Below are positions 1 through 6,633 of a stretch of DNA of 8,826 nucleotides, piece after piece (position 1 is the stretch's first letter; each line of letters begins with the position of its first letter). The DNA comes from an uncultured Alphaproteobacteria bacterium (GTDB taxonomy: Bacteria; Pseudomonadota; Alphaproteobacteria; Rickettsiales; UBA1997). Where the stretch lies: assembly GCA_903959715.1 (NCBI GenBank), contig CAJBXX010000223.1, positions 1-8,826 of the forward strand, written 5' to 3'. The notes under the pieces are model-generated. The model saw only the letters and a list, made by a program, of their open reading frames with translations, was not told the DNA's origin and made no database searches. The position numbers were made by a program, and so were the translations under genes.

Positions 1-243
1 GCTTGGAACGCCATGAGTTGCCCATCTAGTATGGCCAATTCCCATGCTTGAAGTGAATTTTTTCTTTTTTAAAACAGCTTCTAATTTACTAATTTTACCT
101 TCTTCTTTGATGATATTAAATTTCTTATCTTCATATAAAGCGAGACCGGAAGAATCGTAACCACGATATTCAAGTTTTTTTAAGCCATTGAGAATAATTT
201 CGCTTACTTTATTTGTGCCAATTGCACCGATAATTCCACACAT
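1..243 (-). CDS. glmS: Glutamine--fructose-6-phosphate aminotransferase (isomerizing), N-terminal part, cut by the window edge
   Basis: Reading the minus strand from the ATG at 243 gives 81 residues open to the window edge. It begins MCGIIGAIG, so Cys2 becomes the N-terminal nucleophile of the class II glutamine amidotransferase (Ntn) domain once Met is removed. EYRGYDSSGLA at residues 25-35 and GIGHTRWATHG at 68-78 are the other glutaminase signatures, the Arg of HTRW being a glutamine-binding residue in the family. GlmS converts fructose-6-phosphate and glutamine to glucosamine-6-phosphate in the cytoplasm, the entry step to UDP-GlcNAc, peptidoglycan and lipid A. The two C-terminal SIS isomerase domains lie outside the window. 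No Shine-Dalgarno is visible before the start. The gene is divergent from the amidase at 449. PurF and AsnB share the fold but not this exact N-terminus, so the call is secure. Confidence 0.96.
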   Translation of the reverse strand, partial: MCGIIGAIGTNKVSEIILNGLKKLEYRGYDSSGLALYEDKKFNIIKEEGKISKLEAVLKKKKFTSSMGIGHTRWATHGVPS

Positions 244-260
244 TTTTGATATAAATTTAA

Positions 261-266
261 ATTATA
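261..266 (-). promoter_or_regulatory. Possible -10 element for glmS
   Basis: The minus strand reads TATAAT here, a perfect -10 match. It would place transcription start around 254 and leave a leader of only about ten bases before the glmS ATG. No good -35 is found 16-18 bases upstream, and TATAAT-like strings are common by chance in DNA this AT-rich, so this is weak support. Confidence 0.3.
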
Positions 267-312
267 AAATTACTTTTGATCTTACGCTAAAAAGGTTTTT
301 CAATAAAGTAAA

Positions 313-341
313 TTGTAATCTTTTGTAAAAAATAGTAATAA
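313..341 (+). promoter_or_regulatory. Possible promoter for the amidase gene
   Basis: TTGTAA at 313-318, a 17-base spacer and TAATAA at 336-341 form a passable sigma-70-type pair about 100 bases upstream of the amidase ATG. A second pair, TTGAGA at 370-375 and TAATAA at 391-396, has a better -35 but only 15 bases of spacing. In sequence this AT-rich either could be fortuitous. Confidence 0.3.
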
Positions 342-448
342 AATGAAAAAATATTTTTTGTTAATTTGCTTGAGAAAAAGATATTTAATCTAATAATTAA
401 ATAATATTTTAAAAAATCTTTCTAGAAAGAAAATATTGGTTTCAATAA

Positions 449-1753
449 ATGCATTTTATCAAAAATTTTTCGCAATTTATTTTTTACATCGTAATTCTTC
501 TCGCACCTTTGTGTGCTAAGGCTCAAGAACCGGAAGTTATAATTTCAAAAATCGAATTTTTGAATGAAAAAAAATTATCCATAACCTTAAATAAAATTAC
601 TGAATATAAAATATTTACACTTAACAAACCCGATCGCTTATCGATAGAAATCAAAAATGCTAAAATTTTTAACAAAGATTACGCCCCAAAAAAACCCGAT
701 TATATTTCAAAAATAACTTTTAGTAAAAACAATCAAATCTTAGTAATAACTTTATTTTTTCAAGAAAAATATTTAGTTAAAAATAATAATTTTGATAAGA
801 AAAATAAAGTTATTTCTTGCGATTTAGAGCTAGATAGCATTCGTTCGGCACAATATTCTCAAGATGAAAAAAATAGTTTACAAAAACTTATTTTAGAAAA
901 AAATCAAGATAAAAATATTGAAGTAAAAAAAGAAGATGAAACGAATAAATTAATTGTTAAAAAAAGCTCTAATTCAATTGTAAAATATAAAATTCGTGCC
1001 GAAAAATCAACGCTCCCGACTGAGCAAAATAAAGATTCGAGCATCAAAAAACTTTCTCAATCTTTCAAAAAACCTGTAATAATTATTGATGCTGGACATG
1101 GTGGCAAAGACCCCGGAACCATTGGAATTTATGCCCGAACCAAAGAAAAAAATATCACATTATCTTATGCCAAAGAACTCGCAAAGCATTTAATAAATGA
1201 AAAAAAATATAAAGTTTATTTAACTCGCGACGATGATTTTTTTATTCCGCTCGACAAAAGAGTTGCTAAATCGAGACGCAAAAAAGCCGATTTATTTATC
1301 TCTCTTCACGCCAATTCGATCGCCGATAAAAATATTTCGGGATTTTCGATTTACACATTGTCCGACAATTCTTCGGACAAACAAGCTGAACTCTTGGCAC
1401 AAAAAGAAAATCAAGCCGATATTATTAATGGCATAGATTTTTCGGGAGCTAGCAAAGACATAATGAAAACTTTGATTGACTTATCGCAACGAGAATCAAA
1501 AAATAGCTCGGCGCGCTTTGCTAAATTTGTGATTCGAGATATAAAAAAAGCTGAAATTGAAATTTTACAAAATACTCATCGCTTTGCGGGATTCATGGTT
1601 CTAACCGCTCCCGACATGGCTTCGGTTTTAATTGAACTTGGATATTTATCAAATCGTCGCGAGGAACAAATGCTCAACAGCATTACTTACCGTAGGCTTA
1701 TTGCCAAAACTTTAACCAATTCCATTAATCAATATTTTAAAAATTTTAAATAA
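449..1753 (+). CDS. amiC: N-acetylmuramoyl-L-alanine amidase, AmiC type (AMIN plus amidase_3)
   Basis: This periplasmic zinc amidase cleaves the lactyl-amide bond between N-acetylmuramic acid and the stem peptide, separating septal peptidoglycan at division. Residues 1-25 are a signal peptide with a hydrophobic core and likely cleavage after AKA. Residues about 30-127 look like an AMIN localisation domain (FTLNKPDRLSIEIKNAK). A Lys/Glu/Asn-rich linker runs from about 135 to 205. The catalytic domain from 209 to the end has the expected zinc ligands His217 (DAGHGG), Glu233 and His287 (SLHAN), plus the catalytic Glu396 (LIELGYLSN). The stretch at about 317-365, between SLHAN and the last strand, corresponds to the AmiA/B/C-type insert that in E. 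coli holds an autoinhibitory helix relieved by EnvC or NlpD. At 434 residues it has normal length. The signal peptide supports the start, although no strong ribosome site precedes it. AmiC is favoured over AmiA because the AMIN domain is present. Confidence 0.93.
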   Translation: MHFIKNFSQFIFYIVILLAPLCAKAQEPEVIISKIEFLNEKKLSITLNKITEYKIFTLNKPDRLSIEIKNAKIFNKDYAPKKPDYISKITFSKNNQILVITLFFQEKYLVKNNNFDKKNKVISCDLELDSIRSAQYSQDEKNSLQKLILEKNQDKNIEVKKEDETNKLIVKKSSNSIVKYKIRAEKSTLPTEQNKDSSIKKLSQSFKKPVIIIDAGHGGKDPGTIGIYARTKEKNITLSYAKELAKHLINEKKYKVYLTRDDDFFIPLDKRVAKSRRKKADLFISLHANSIADKNISGFSIYTLSDNSSDKQAELLAQKENQADIINGIDFSGASKDIMKTLIDLSQRESKNSSARFAKFVIRDIKKAEIEILQNTHRFAGFMVLTAPDMASVLIELGYLSNRREEQMLNSITYRRLIAKTLTNSINQYFKNFK

Positions 1754-1755
1754 TT

Positions 1756-2304
1756 ATGTCAAAATCAAAAAATGAAGATCAAGCCCAAAAACAACCAAGC
1801 CTATTTGGCATTCCTTCGGGCGAGACCGATGAAGAATCAAATAAAACTAGTCAATTATTTGGCATTTCCACTACCTCAATTAATAATTCAAACTCAACGC
1901 CAATTTATCTTACTCCTGCAATTACTCAAAGTCTAAATTTACTTGAATTAACTTTACAAAAAACTACTTTTGAAAAATCAGATTTTGATATTTTAAAATC
2001 AACACTAACCCTACTCCCAATGGGTGAAATTAGTCGTTTGCGATCAACAATTTCATTATCTTCTCTCGATAATTTAGCCAAAAAAGCTGATATTTATGAA
2101 AAAACCCAAACGCTCGACAATCAAAATTCAAAATCACCAATTCAAAATCAAATTAACGAGTCGCAAAAATTATTAAACCAAGAAGAAATTAATAAATTGA
2201 TGGCAAATTTTCTTCAAGAAAGAAATGATTTAAATAAAAATTTAGCAGAAAAAAACAATCAATTAAACCTAGGGGAAAGAGAGCCAACAAAATCACAAAA
2301 TTAA
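1756..2304 (+). CDS. Hydrophilic protein of unknown function, cotranscribed with the amidase
   Basis: I do not recognise this 182-residue protein. It starts two bases after the amidase stop, so it is almost certainly in the same transcript and perhaps translated by reinitiation, since no Shine-Dalgarno is visible. There is no signal peptide or membrane segment, so it is probably cytoplasmic. Residues 1-48 are polar and look disordered, but they carry two copies of a short motif, SLFGIP at 15-20 and QLFGIS at 33-38. Residues about 50-118 contain regularly spaced hydrophobic residues and probably form a small helical domain. A Gln/Asn-rich linker at 120-137 follows. Residues 138-172 have a heptad-like pattern that could form a coiled coil, ending in a charged tail. 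Its place between an amidase and PBP1A hints at a wall or division role, which is inference from position only. The uninterrupted frame and codon use like its neighbours support a real gene. Confidence 0.8.
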   Translation: MSKSKNEDQAQKQPSLFGIPSGETDEESNKTSQLFGISTTSINNSNSTPIYLTPAITQSLNLLELTLQKTTFEKSDFDILKSTLTLLPMGEISRLRSTISLSSLDNLAKKADIYEKTQTLDNQNSKSPIQNQINESQKLLNQEEINKLMANFLQERNDLNKNLAEKNNQLNLGEREPTKSQN

Positions 2305-2317
2305 AAAATAAATTTTG

Positions 2318-2346
2318 TTGCAAGACACATTTCTTTTTAATAAAAT
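2318..2346 (+). promoter_or_regulatory. Candidate sigma-70-type promoter for mrcA
   Basis: TTGCAA at 2318-2323 and TAAAAT at 2341-2346 are separated by exactly 17 bases and match the consensus at 4/6 and 5/6 positions. They lie in the 71-bp gap before mrcA and predict a start near 2353 with a leader of about 23 bases. An independent promoter fits the gap, since the genes on both sides of it are otherwise tightly packed. Confidence 0.5.
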
Positions 2347-2375
2347 AAAAAAATTTGATATAACATTAATCACTT

Positions 2376-4841
2376 ATGAAAAAAACTTTTAGCATTCTAT
2401 TTGCCAGCTTTATTTTTATCGGAGTTTTGTGCTTAAGTTTTGCGTTCATCATCTTTAAGCAATTTAGCGAAAACTTACCCGATTACGAACAATTAAAAAA
2501 CTACAACCCAATGATAACCACTCGTCTCTATGCCTCAGACGGGTCTTTGATCAGTGAATTCTCCAAAGAAAAACGCATTTTTGTTCCAATCGACACCATT
2601 CCTAAAAATTTAATTAACGCTTTTTTGGCAGCCGAAGACGCTAATTTTTATAAACATTCGGGCATTGATTTATTTGCAATTTTTCGCACTTCAGTTACTA
2701 ACGCTTTTGGAGTTTTAAGTGGCGAAGGCGGTATGGGCGGCGCTTCAACCATCACTCAACAAGTTGTCAAAAACTTTTTATTAACTCGCGAAAGAACTTT
2801 TCAACGCAAAATCAAAGAAGCAATTTTGGCTTATCGCATGTCAAAATCTTTTCCCAAAGAACGCATTCTCGAACTCTATTTGAACCAGATTTACCTCGGT
2901 TCTGGGGCGTATGGAGTCGCCGCCGCCGCTCAAGTTTATTTCGATAAATCAATCGATGAATTAACCCTCGAAGAGTTCGCCCTTTTGGCAACTTTACCTA
3001 AAGCACCATCGAAACTTGATCCGCGTAAAAATATTCAAAAAGCCAAAGAGCGTCGTAATTGGGTTCTCGATCGCATGATAGCCGAAAATTTTATTGAAGA
3101 AAAAGAAGGAAATTTAGCGATGGAGCAACCAATTATTTTAAAAACTCGCATCGATCAAGAACTAATTCGTGCCAGTTTTTTTTCCGACAATGTTAAAAAA
3201 GAATTAACCGAATTATATGGCTCTGATAATGTCTTTGAAAATGGCATTGTTGTAAGCACGACGCTCGATCCAAAATTACAAAATATCGGCATTAATGCTT
3301 TTGAAAAAGGCATCGAAGATTATGATAAAAAACATGGTTATCGCGGTGCTTTAAGCAAAATTGATACCATTGATAAATGGCAAGAAGTTTTACAAAAATT
3401 TGATACCAAAAAACTTTACAAAGAAACTTGGATGAAAGCCGTGGTTTTGTCAATTTCCAAAGATTTAGCTTCGATTGGCGTTGAAAATGGCGAACTCGGA
3501 TCAATTGAATTTTCTTCTTTAAAATGGGCAAAAAAATATAAAACCATTAATTCACGCGGTCCGGCACCAAAAAAAATCACCGAGATTTTAGAAATTGGCG
3601 ATGTAATTTTAGTTGAAAAATCTAGCAAAGAAGGCATTTACAACTTGCGACAAATTCCCGAAGTAAATGGCGCTTTTGTCGCTTTAGATCCTCACACCGG
3701 AAGGGTTTTGGCGATGTCAGGAGGATATGTTGATTTACCAAATCAATTTAATCGCGCCACTCAAGCGATGCGTCAACCCGGCTCAACCATGAAAACTTTT
3801 GGCTACATCGCGGCCCTCGAAAATGGCTTCACTCCTGCTTCGGTCGTCATGGACGAAGAAATATCTTTAAATCAAGGCATCGGTTTACCGCCATATCGCC
3901 CATCAAATTATTCGGGGGATTTTTACGGATTAACTACACTTAGAACAGGATTGGAGCAGTCGCGAAATGTTACCACGGTTCGCATGGCTGATATGGTTGG
4001 CTTAGATAAAATCGTTGATGTTGTAAAAAAATTTGGCGTCAATGAAAATCCAAAAAAGATTTATTCTTTAGTTTTAGGCTCAACCGAAACAACGGTTTTA
4101 AAACTTGCAACGGCATATGGCATAATGGTTAATGGTGGCAAAAAAATTACTCCTGCGATGATTGAAAAAATTCAAGATCGCGACGGCAAAACTATTTACA
4201 GAAGAGATAAAAGAGAATGCCGAAATTGCTTTATTAACAATTTGAATGATTATATCGAAAAAGCCCCCGAACAGCTACCAATCCCCTATCTTGACGATTC
4301 CAAAGAACAAATAACCGATTCCGCCACCGCCTACCAAATCACCTCAATGCTTCAAGGTGTTGTTGATAGAGGAACGGCGATGCGTGCTCGTTCAATTGGC
4401 AAAATTATTGGTGGCAAAACTGGCACCACAAATAATTCTTTTGACTCATGGTTTGTAGGCTTTTCACCAGATTTAGTAATGGCGGTTTATATCGGATTCG
4501 ATAATCCAAAATCATTGGGAGATGAAGAAACCGGAGCTTCGGTTGCGATGCCAGTTTTTATCGATTTCATGAAAGATGCCATCAAAGACAAGCCCGCGGT
4601 GCCTTTCCGCATTCCAAATTCAATTAAACTTGTTAAGATTGACAGAACAACGGGAAGATATCCAAACCCATCGACTCCTAAAGAAAAAATATTTTTTGAA
4701 GCTTTAAAAATTGAAGATGAAATTGATGAAAATCAAGAAAATGAAATTAATGACGAAAATAATGAAAATTCAAAAACAGATTCAAAAGAAGAATCTTTAG
4801 ATAATATAATTAAAGATAATCAACCGACGGGGATTTATTAA
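2376..4841 (+). CDS. mrcA: Penicillin-binding protein 1A, bifunctional peptidoglycan glycosyltransferase/transpeptidase
   Basis: This class A PBP polymerises lipid II into glycan strands and cross-links them on the periplasmic side of the inner membrane. Residues 7-28 form the single N-terminal anchor. The GT51 domain (about 45-225) has catalytic Glu87 in AAEDANFYKHSG, GGASTITQQ at 121-129, RKIKEA with second Glu148, and ELYLNQIYLGSGAYGV at 166-181. Residues about 320-425 correspond to the OB-like insert typical of PBP1A. The transpeptidase domain has the acylated Ser470 with Lys473 (PGSTMK), SRN at 529-531 and KTGTT at 681-685. The 821-residue length is normal. The last 45 residues or so form an acidic Glu/Asn/Asp-rich tail. 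The stop overlaps the start of the next gene by one base. No Shine-Dalgarno is evident at the start, but the start places the anchor correctly. Amidase followed by mrcA is a common alphaproteobacterial order. Confidence 0.96.
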   Translation: MKKTFSILFASFIFIGVLCLSFAFIIFKQFSENLPDYEQLKNYNPMITTRLYASDGSLISEFSKEKRIFVPIDTIPKNLINAFLAAEDANFYKHSGIDLFAIFRTSVTNAFGVLSGEGGMGGASTITQQVVKNFLLTRERTFQRKIKEAILAYRMSKSFPKERILELYLNQIYLGSGAYGVAAAAQVYFDKSIDELTLEEFALLATLPKAPSKLDPRKNIQKAKERRNWVLDRMIAENFIEEKEGNLAMEQPIILKTRIDQELIRASFFSDNVKKELTELYGSDNVFENGIVVSTTLDPKLQNIGINAFEKGIEDYDKKHGYRGALSKIDTIDKWQEVLQKFDTKKLYKETWMKAVVLSISKDLASIGVENGELGSIEFSSLKWAKKYKTINSRGPAPKKITEILEIGDVILVEKSSKEGIYNLRQIPEVNGAFVALDPHTGRVLAMSGGYVDLPNQFNRATQAMRQPGSTMKTFGYIAALENGFTPASVVMDEEISLNQGIGLPPYRPSNYSGDFYGLTTLRTGLEQSRNVTTVRMADMVGLDKIVDVVKKFGVNENPKKIYSLVLGSTETTVLKLATAYGIMVNGGKKITPAMIEKIQDRDGKTIYRRDKRECRNCFINNLNDYIEKAPEQLPIPYLDDSKEQITDSATAYQITSMLQGVVDRGTAMRARSIGKIIGGKTGTTNNSFDSWFVGFSPDLVMAVYIGFDNPKSLGDEETGASVAMPVFIDFMKDAIKDKPAVPFRIPNSIKLVKIDRTTGRYPNPSTPKEKIFFEALKIEDEIDENQENEINDENNENSKTDSKEESLDNIIKDNQPTGIY
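4829..4833 (+). promoter_or_regulatory. Shine-Dalgarno-like GGGGA for the mrpF-like gene
   Basis: GGGGA lies inside the last codons of mrcA, seven bases before the ATG at 4841. It is one of very few purine-rich ribosome sites in the window. It supports the start of this small gene and suggests its translation is set independently as well as by the overlap with the mrcA stop. Confidence 0.5.
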
Positions 4842-5089
4842 TGCATTATGATTCAATCATTAACATTGCTCTTGGATTCTCGATGTTGTTGGTCTTGTTG
4901 CGTTTTTTTCACGCCAACAATTCCTATGAAAAAATTCTAAGCTTTTACTTATTATTTACACAATTTATTTTGTTATTCTTAAATATTTCCAGCCCTGAAT
5001 TTAAAGAGATTTTCGACATTATAATCATTTTATTTTTGCTCAAATTAGTAGCGGTATTATTCTTATTATTTAATCGAAAAAAAATATGA
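4841..5089 (+). CDS. Probable Mrp/Mnh cation antiporter subunit F-like membrane protein
   Basis: This 82-residue protein is predicted to have three membrane helices, at about 5-22, 31-50 and 56-77. The layout matches MrpF/MnhF: a first helix ending in a short Arg-containing loop (LLRFFHANNSYEK), a middle helix, and a third preceded by an Asp (IFDIIIILFLLKLVAV). In the family this protein is a small subunit of a multi-subunit Na+/H+ antiporter in the inner membrane, and its exact role is not settled. The conserved Asp expected just after the first loop seems to be replaced by an aromatic residue. The start overlaps the mrcA stop (TAATG) and the stop overlaps the next start (ATGA). The match would be weak alone and is made credible by the MrpG-like gene directly after it. 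The large A and D subunits are not in the window. Confidence 0.6.
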   Translation: MHYDSIINIALGFSMLLVLLRFFHANNSYEKILSFYLLFTQFILLFLNISSPEFKEIFDIIIILFLLKLVAVLFLLFNRKKI

Positions 5090-5385
5090 TAAGTTTTATT
5101 ATTCTTACTTTTGTTTTTTTAACGGCCTTCTTAATTTTAATAACCACAATTTCATTTCTTCGTGCCAAAGATGTCTTTACAATGACGCATGTTGCTATGA
5201 TTTTCAATTGTTATATTTTACCAATCACTTTAATCGCCATTGAAATTAAAAATTTTTCAACGATTTCCATCTTAAAAATAATAACTCTTAGTTTAATAAA
5301 TATTGTTATTGTAAATATCGTTTGCCATCTCATCCTTAGAAGAGCGATGATTAATAAAATTTATCCCGACGCTGAGAATAAATAA
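5086..5385 (+). CDS. Probable Mrp/Mnh cation antiporter subunit G-like membrane protein
   Basis: This 99-residue protein has three predicted helices, at about 3-25, 36-53 and 60-85, followed by a charged tail. The loop after helix 1, FLRAKDVFTMTHVAMIFN at about residues 24-41, corresponds to the MrpG/MnhG signature that usually reads like GLLRFPDxYTRLHAATKA: the Leu-Arg, the Asp, the Thr and the His line up. This is the best diagnostic of the antiporter assignment here. MrpG is a small integral subunit of the Mrp Na+/H+ antiporter. The gene overlaps the previous stop by four bases (ATGA), so coupled translation is likely, and no separate ribosome site is seen. It converges with the gene at 5409 across 23 bases that contain no clear terminator. 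Confidence 0.68.
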   Translation: MISFIILTFVFLTAFLILITTISFLRAKDVFTMTHVAMIFNCYILPITLIAIEIKNFSTISILKIITLSLINIVIVNIVCHLILRRAMINKIYPDAENK

Positions 5386-5408
5386 ATTTCAAACATCACT
5401 TATCATTC

Positions 5409-5696
5409 TTAAATCGAAAATAAACTCGTTATTGATGCTAAAATAATGAATAAGTAAATTAACGAAACCAAAGAGCAAGAGAAGCTTATAATTTCTAGAT
5501 GAGAAGCTGATTTAGAGTAATTGGGCTTATGGTTTACGCCATACATCATCAAGCCGAGAATCACCAAAACCACCGAGTAGACTAAAGCAAAAAAACCGCT
5601 TTCAATAAATAAATCTGACAAAAAATATAGGCCATATAAAAAAATAATTGGTATTAAAAAATTTACCAAACTATTGATTATTTGATCGTCTTTCAT
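5409..5696 (-). CDS. Small membrane protein, possibly a degenerate MrpB/MnhB-like subunit
   Basis: This 95-residue protein has three hydrophobic stretches, at about 10-29, 34-53 and 71-93. Its first half (IINSLVNFLIPIIFLYGLYF) resembles the N-terminus of MrpB/MnhB, where a short amphipathic start runs into a helix ending in LYL. The next segment, which in MrpB carries the conserved GHxxPGGGFQGG loop, reads SDLFIESGFFALVYSV and keeps only a trace of it. It is also shorter than typical MrpB (about 140 residues). Lying beside mrpF/G-like genes makes the link attractive, but the gene is on the opposite strand. It begins 27 bases after the pilin terminator with no Shine-Dalgarno. A TATTAT seven bases before the ATG might give a nearly leaderless transcript. 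It may instead be an unrelated small membrane protein. Confidence 0.6.
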   Translation of the reverse strand: MKDDQIINSLVNFLIPIIFLYGLYFLSDLFIESGFFALVYSVVLVILGLMMYGVNHKPNYSKSASHLEIISFSCSLVSLIYLFIILASITSLFSI

Positions 5697-5723
5697 TTAA
5701 AAAATAATAGAAAGTTAAAACAA

Positions 5724-5759
5724 AAAAGCCTCGATATTCCTAAAAATATCGAGGCTTTT
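5724..5759 (-). terminator. Intrinsic terminator of the pilin gene
   Basis: The arms 5724-5738 and 5745-5759 pair perfectly over 15 bases with a six-base loop. Its core includes GCCTCGATATT, unusually G+C-rich for this DNA. Read on the minus strand it follows the pilin stop by about 20 bases and ends in a run of six T, a textbook terminator. On the plus strand the T run is only four, so weaker bidirectional action is possible. Confidence 0.9.
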
Positions 5760-5781
5760 GATAGATAATTGAAGTGTCTTA

Positions 5782-6570
5782 TTATGAGCTTACATCAACT
5801 CTAAATGTAAGAGCACAAGTTTTTTTGGCACCGTTTGCAACGCGATATTCAGCTGGAGCTGAAGTTGTAAGATGTTTATTTGTGCAAGCAGTTGCATCAG
5901 CAGCAGTATTATTGATAGCTTGGACATTTCCAGAGTTAGCTTTTCCATCATCGATTTTAGAATCAATAGAAAATGCGTCTGGGGCAGAAATGATTTCGGT
6001 AGAAAGATTATCTGTAGTAGCAGCTGGAGTAGCTGAATTTACTAAATCTTTGGTAGCTACCCAAGCCTCAGTTGTTCCTGTTAAAACAACAACATTTTGT
6101 AGTGATAAATTATGATAATCGAAAGCCCAACCAGCACCTTTAATTTTAGATCCTGGAATATCAGTTACGGGAACTTTAGCATTTATTGCCGGGTTAGCAA
6201 CGGTTATTGGGGTTAAAGCCAAATCAATTGCACCAATGTCTTTTAAATCAAACCAAGCGTCTAAACCTTCCGACATAGGAGTGGTAGCATCGTTCACATA
6301 TTCAATTTTATTATCTCTATCGCCATCGAATGCAGAAGCGTTTCCAACTCTGACACTTGCGTCACCAGGATATTGGTCATATTGAGTAAAGAACGAGTTA
6401 ACAGCTACAGCATAACCTCTAGCCTCACCCATGATCGAACGCAGTTCAGAGCTTTTAATCAAACTCGCTCCACCTGTTATACCAGCAATCAATAAACCGA
6501 TAATAATTAATACAATTGACAACTCGATCAAAGAGAATGCCGATTTTTTAGAAGAAAAAGTCTTTTTCAT
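5782..6570 (-). CDS. Type IV pilin-like / pseudopilin protein with class III signal
   Basis: The 262-residue protein begins with a short basic leader (11 residues) and the motif SAFSLIELSIVLIIIGLL, which marks a type IV pilin or type II secretion pseudopilin. Prepilin peptidase would cut before Phe12, and Glu16 is the conserved fifth residue of the mature form. The hydrophobic helix at 12-35 serves as inner-membrane anchor and filament core. A conserved second half of that helix (ELRSIMGEARGYAVAVNSF) and QYPGD at about 66-70 match the PilE-like subfamily with a PGD motif. Cys229 and Cys252 near the C-terminus could form the D-region disulfide. Residue -1 is Ala instead of the usual Gly. The body is rich in Ala, Thr, Asn and Asp, giving a higher G+C than neighbouring genes. 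No assembly ATPase, platform or peptidase gene is nearby, so whether it is a major pilin, minor pilin or pseudopilin cannot be told. Confidence 0.88.
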   Translation of the reverse strand: MKKTFSSKKSAFSLIELSIVLIIIGLLIAGITGGASLIKSSELRSIMGEARGYAVAVNSFFTQYDQYPGDASVRVGNASAFDGDRDNKIEYVNDATTPMSEGLDAWFDLKDIGAIDLALTPITVANPAINAKVPVTDIPGSKIKGAGWAFDYHNLSLQNVVVLTGTTEAWVATKDLVNSATPAATTDNLSTEIISAPDAFSIDSKIDDGKANSGNVQAINNTAADATACTNKHLTTSAPAEYRVANGAKKTCALTFRVDVSS

Positions 6571-6633
6571 AATTTATTCTAAGAGTTAAAGTTTAACGAA
6601 ACAAAATTTCTAATTTGTTTACTTCTGCATTTC

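Larger units (their letters stand above)
244..448. other. Divergent intergenic spacer between glmS and the amidase gene
   Basis: This 205-bp spacer is extremely A+T-rich, with several A and T runs and no open frame of useful length. I see no G+C-bearing hairpin, no tRNA-like fold, and nothing resembling the Gram-positive glmS ribozyme. It should hold the promoters for both divergent genes and otherwise appears empty. Confidence 0.6.

Noticed and set aside
244..448. Riboswitch or glmS ribozyme in the glmS leader
   Set aside because: The spacer lacks G+C-bearing helices and any conserved core. The probable leader is very short, and glmS ribozymes are known mainly from Gram-positive bacteria.
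1233..1436. Short alternative frame inside the amidase gene
   Set aside because: It falls inside the catalytic domain coding region, which has intact motifs in the main frame. The short frame shows no family resemblance.
2296..2317. Inverted repeat CAAAATT / AATTTTG after the unknown gene, as a terminator
   Set aside because: The stem is seven pairs with only one G-C pair and has no T tract after it, so it would be too unstable. It is likely chance in AT-rich DNA.
3292..3637. Two minus-strand open frames inside mrcA
   Set aside because: Both are antisense to the intact PBP1A frame in its OB-like and linker region, with no start context or recognisable protein features.
5774..6115. A 113-residue plus-strand open frame antisense to the pilin gene
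   Set aside because: It lies wholly opposite the 3' half of the well-supported pilin gene and overlaps its stop region. Its Ala/Val-rich composition mirrors the pilin's Ala/Thr codons, and no ribosome site or family resemblance is seen.
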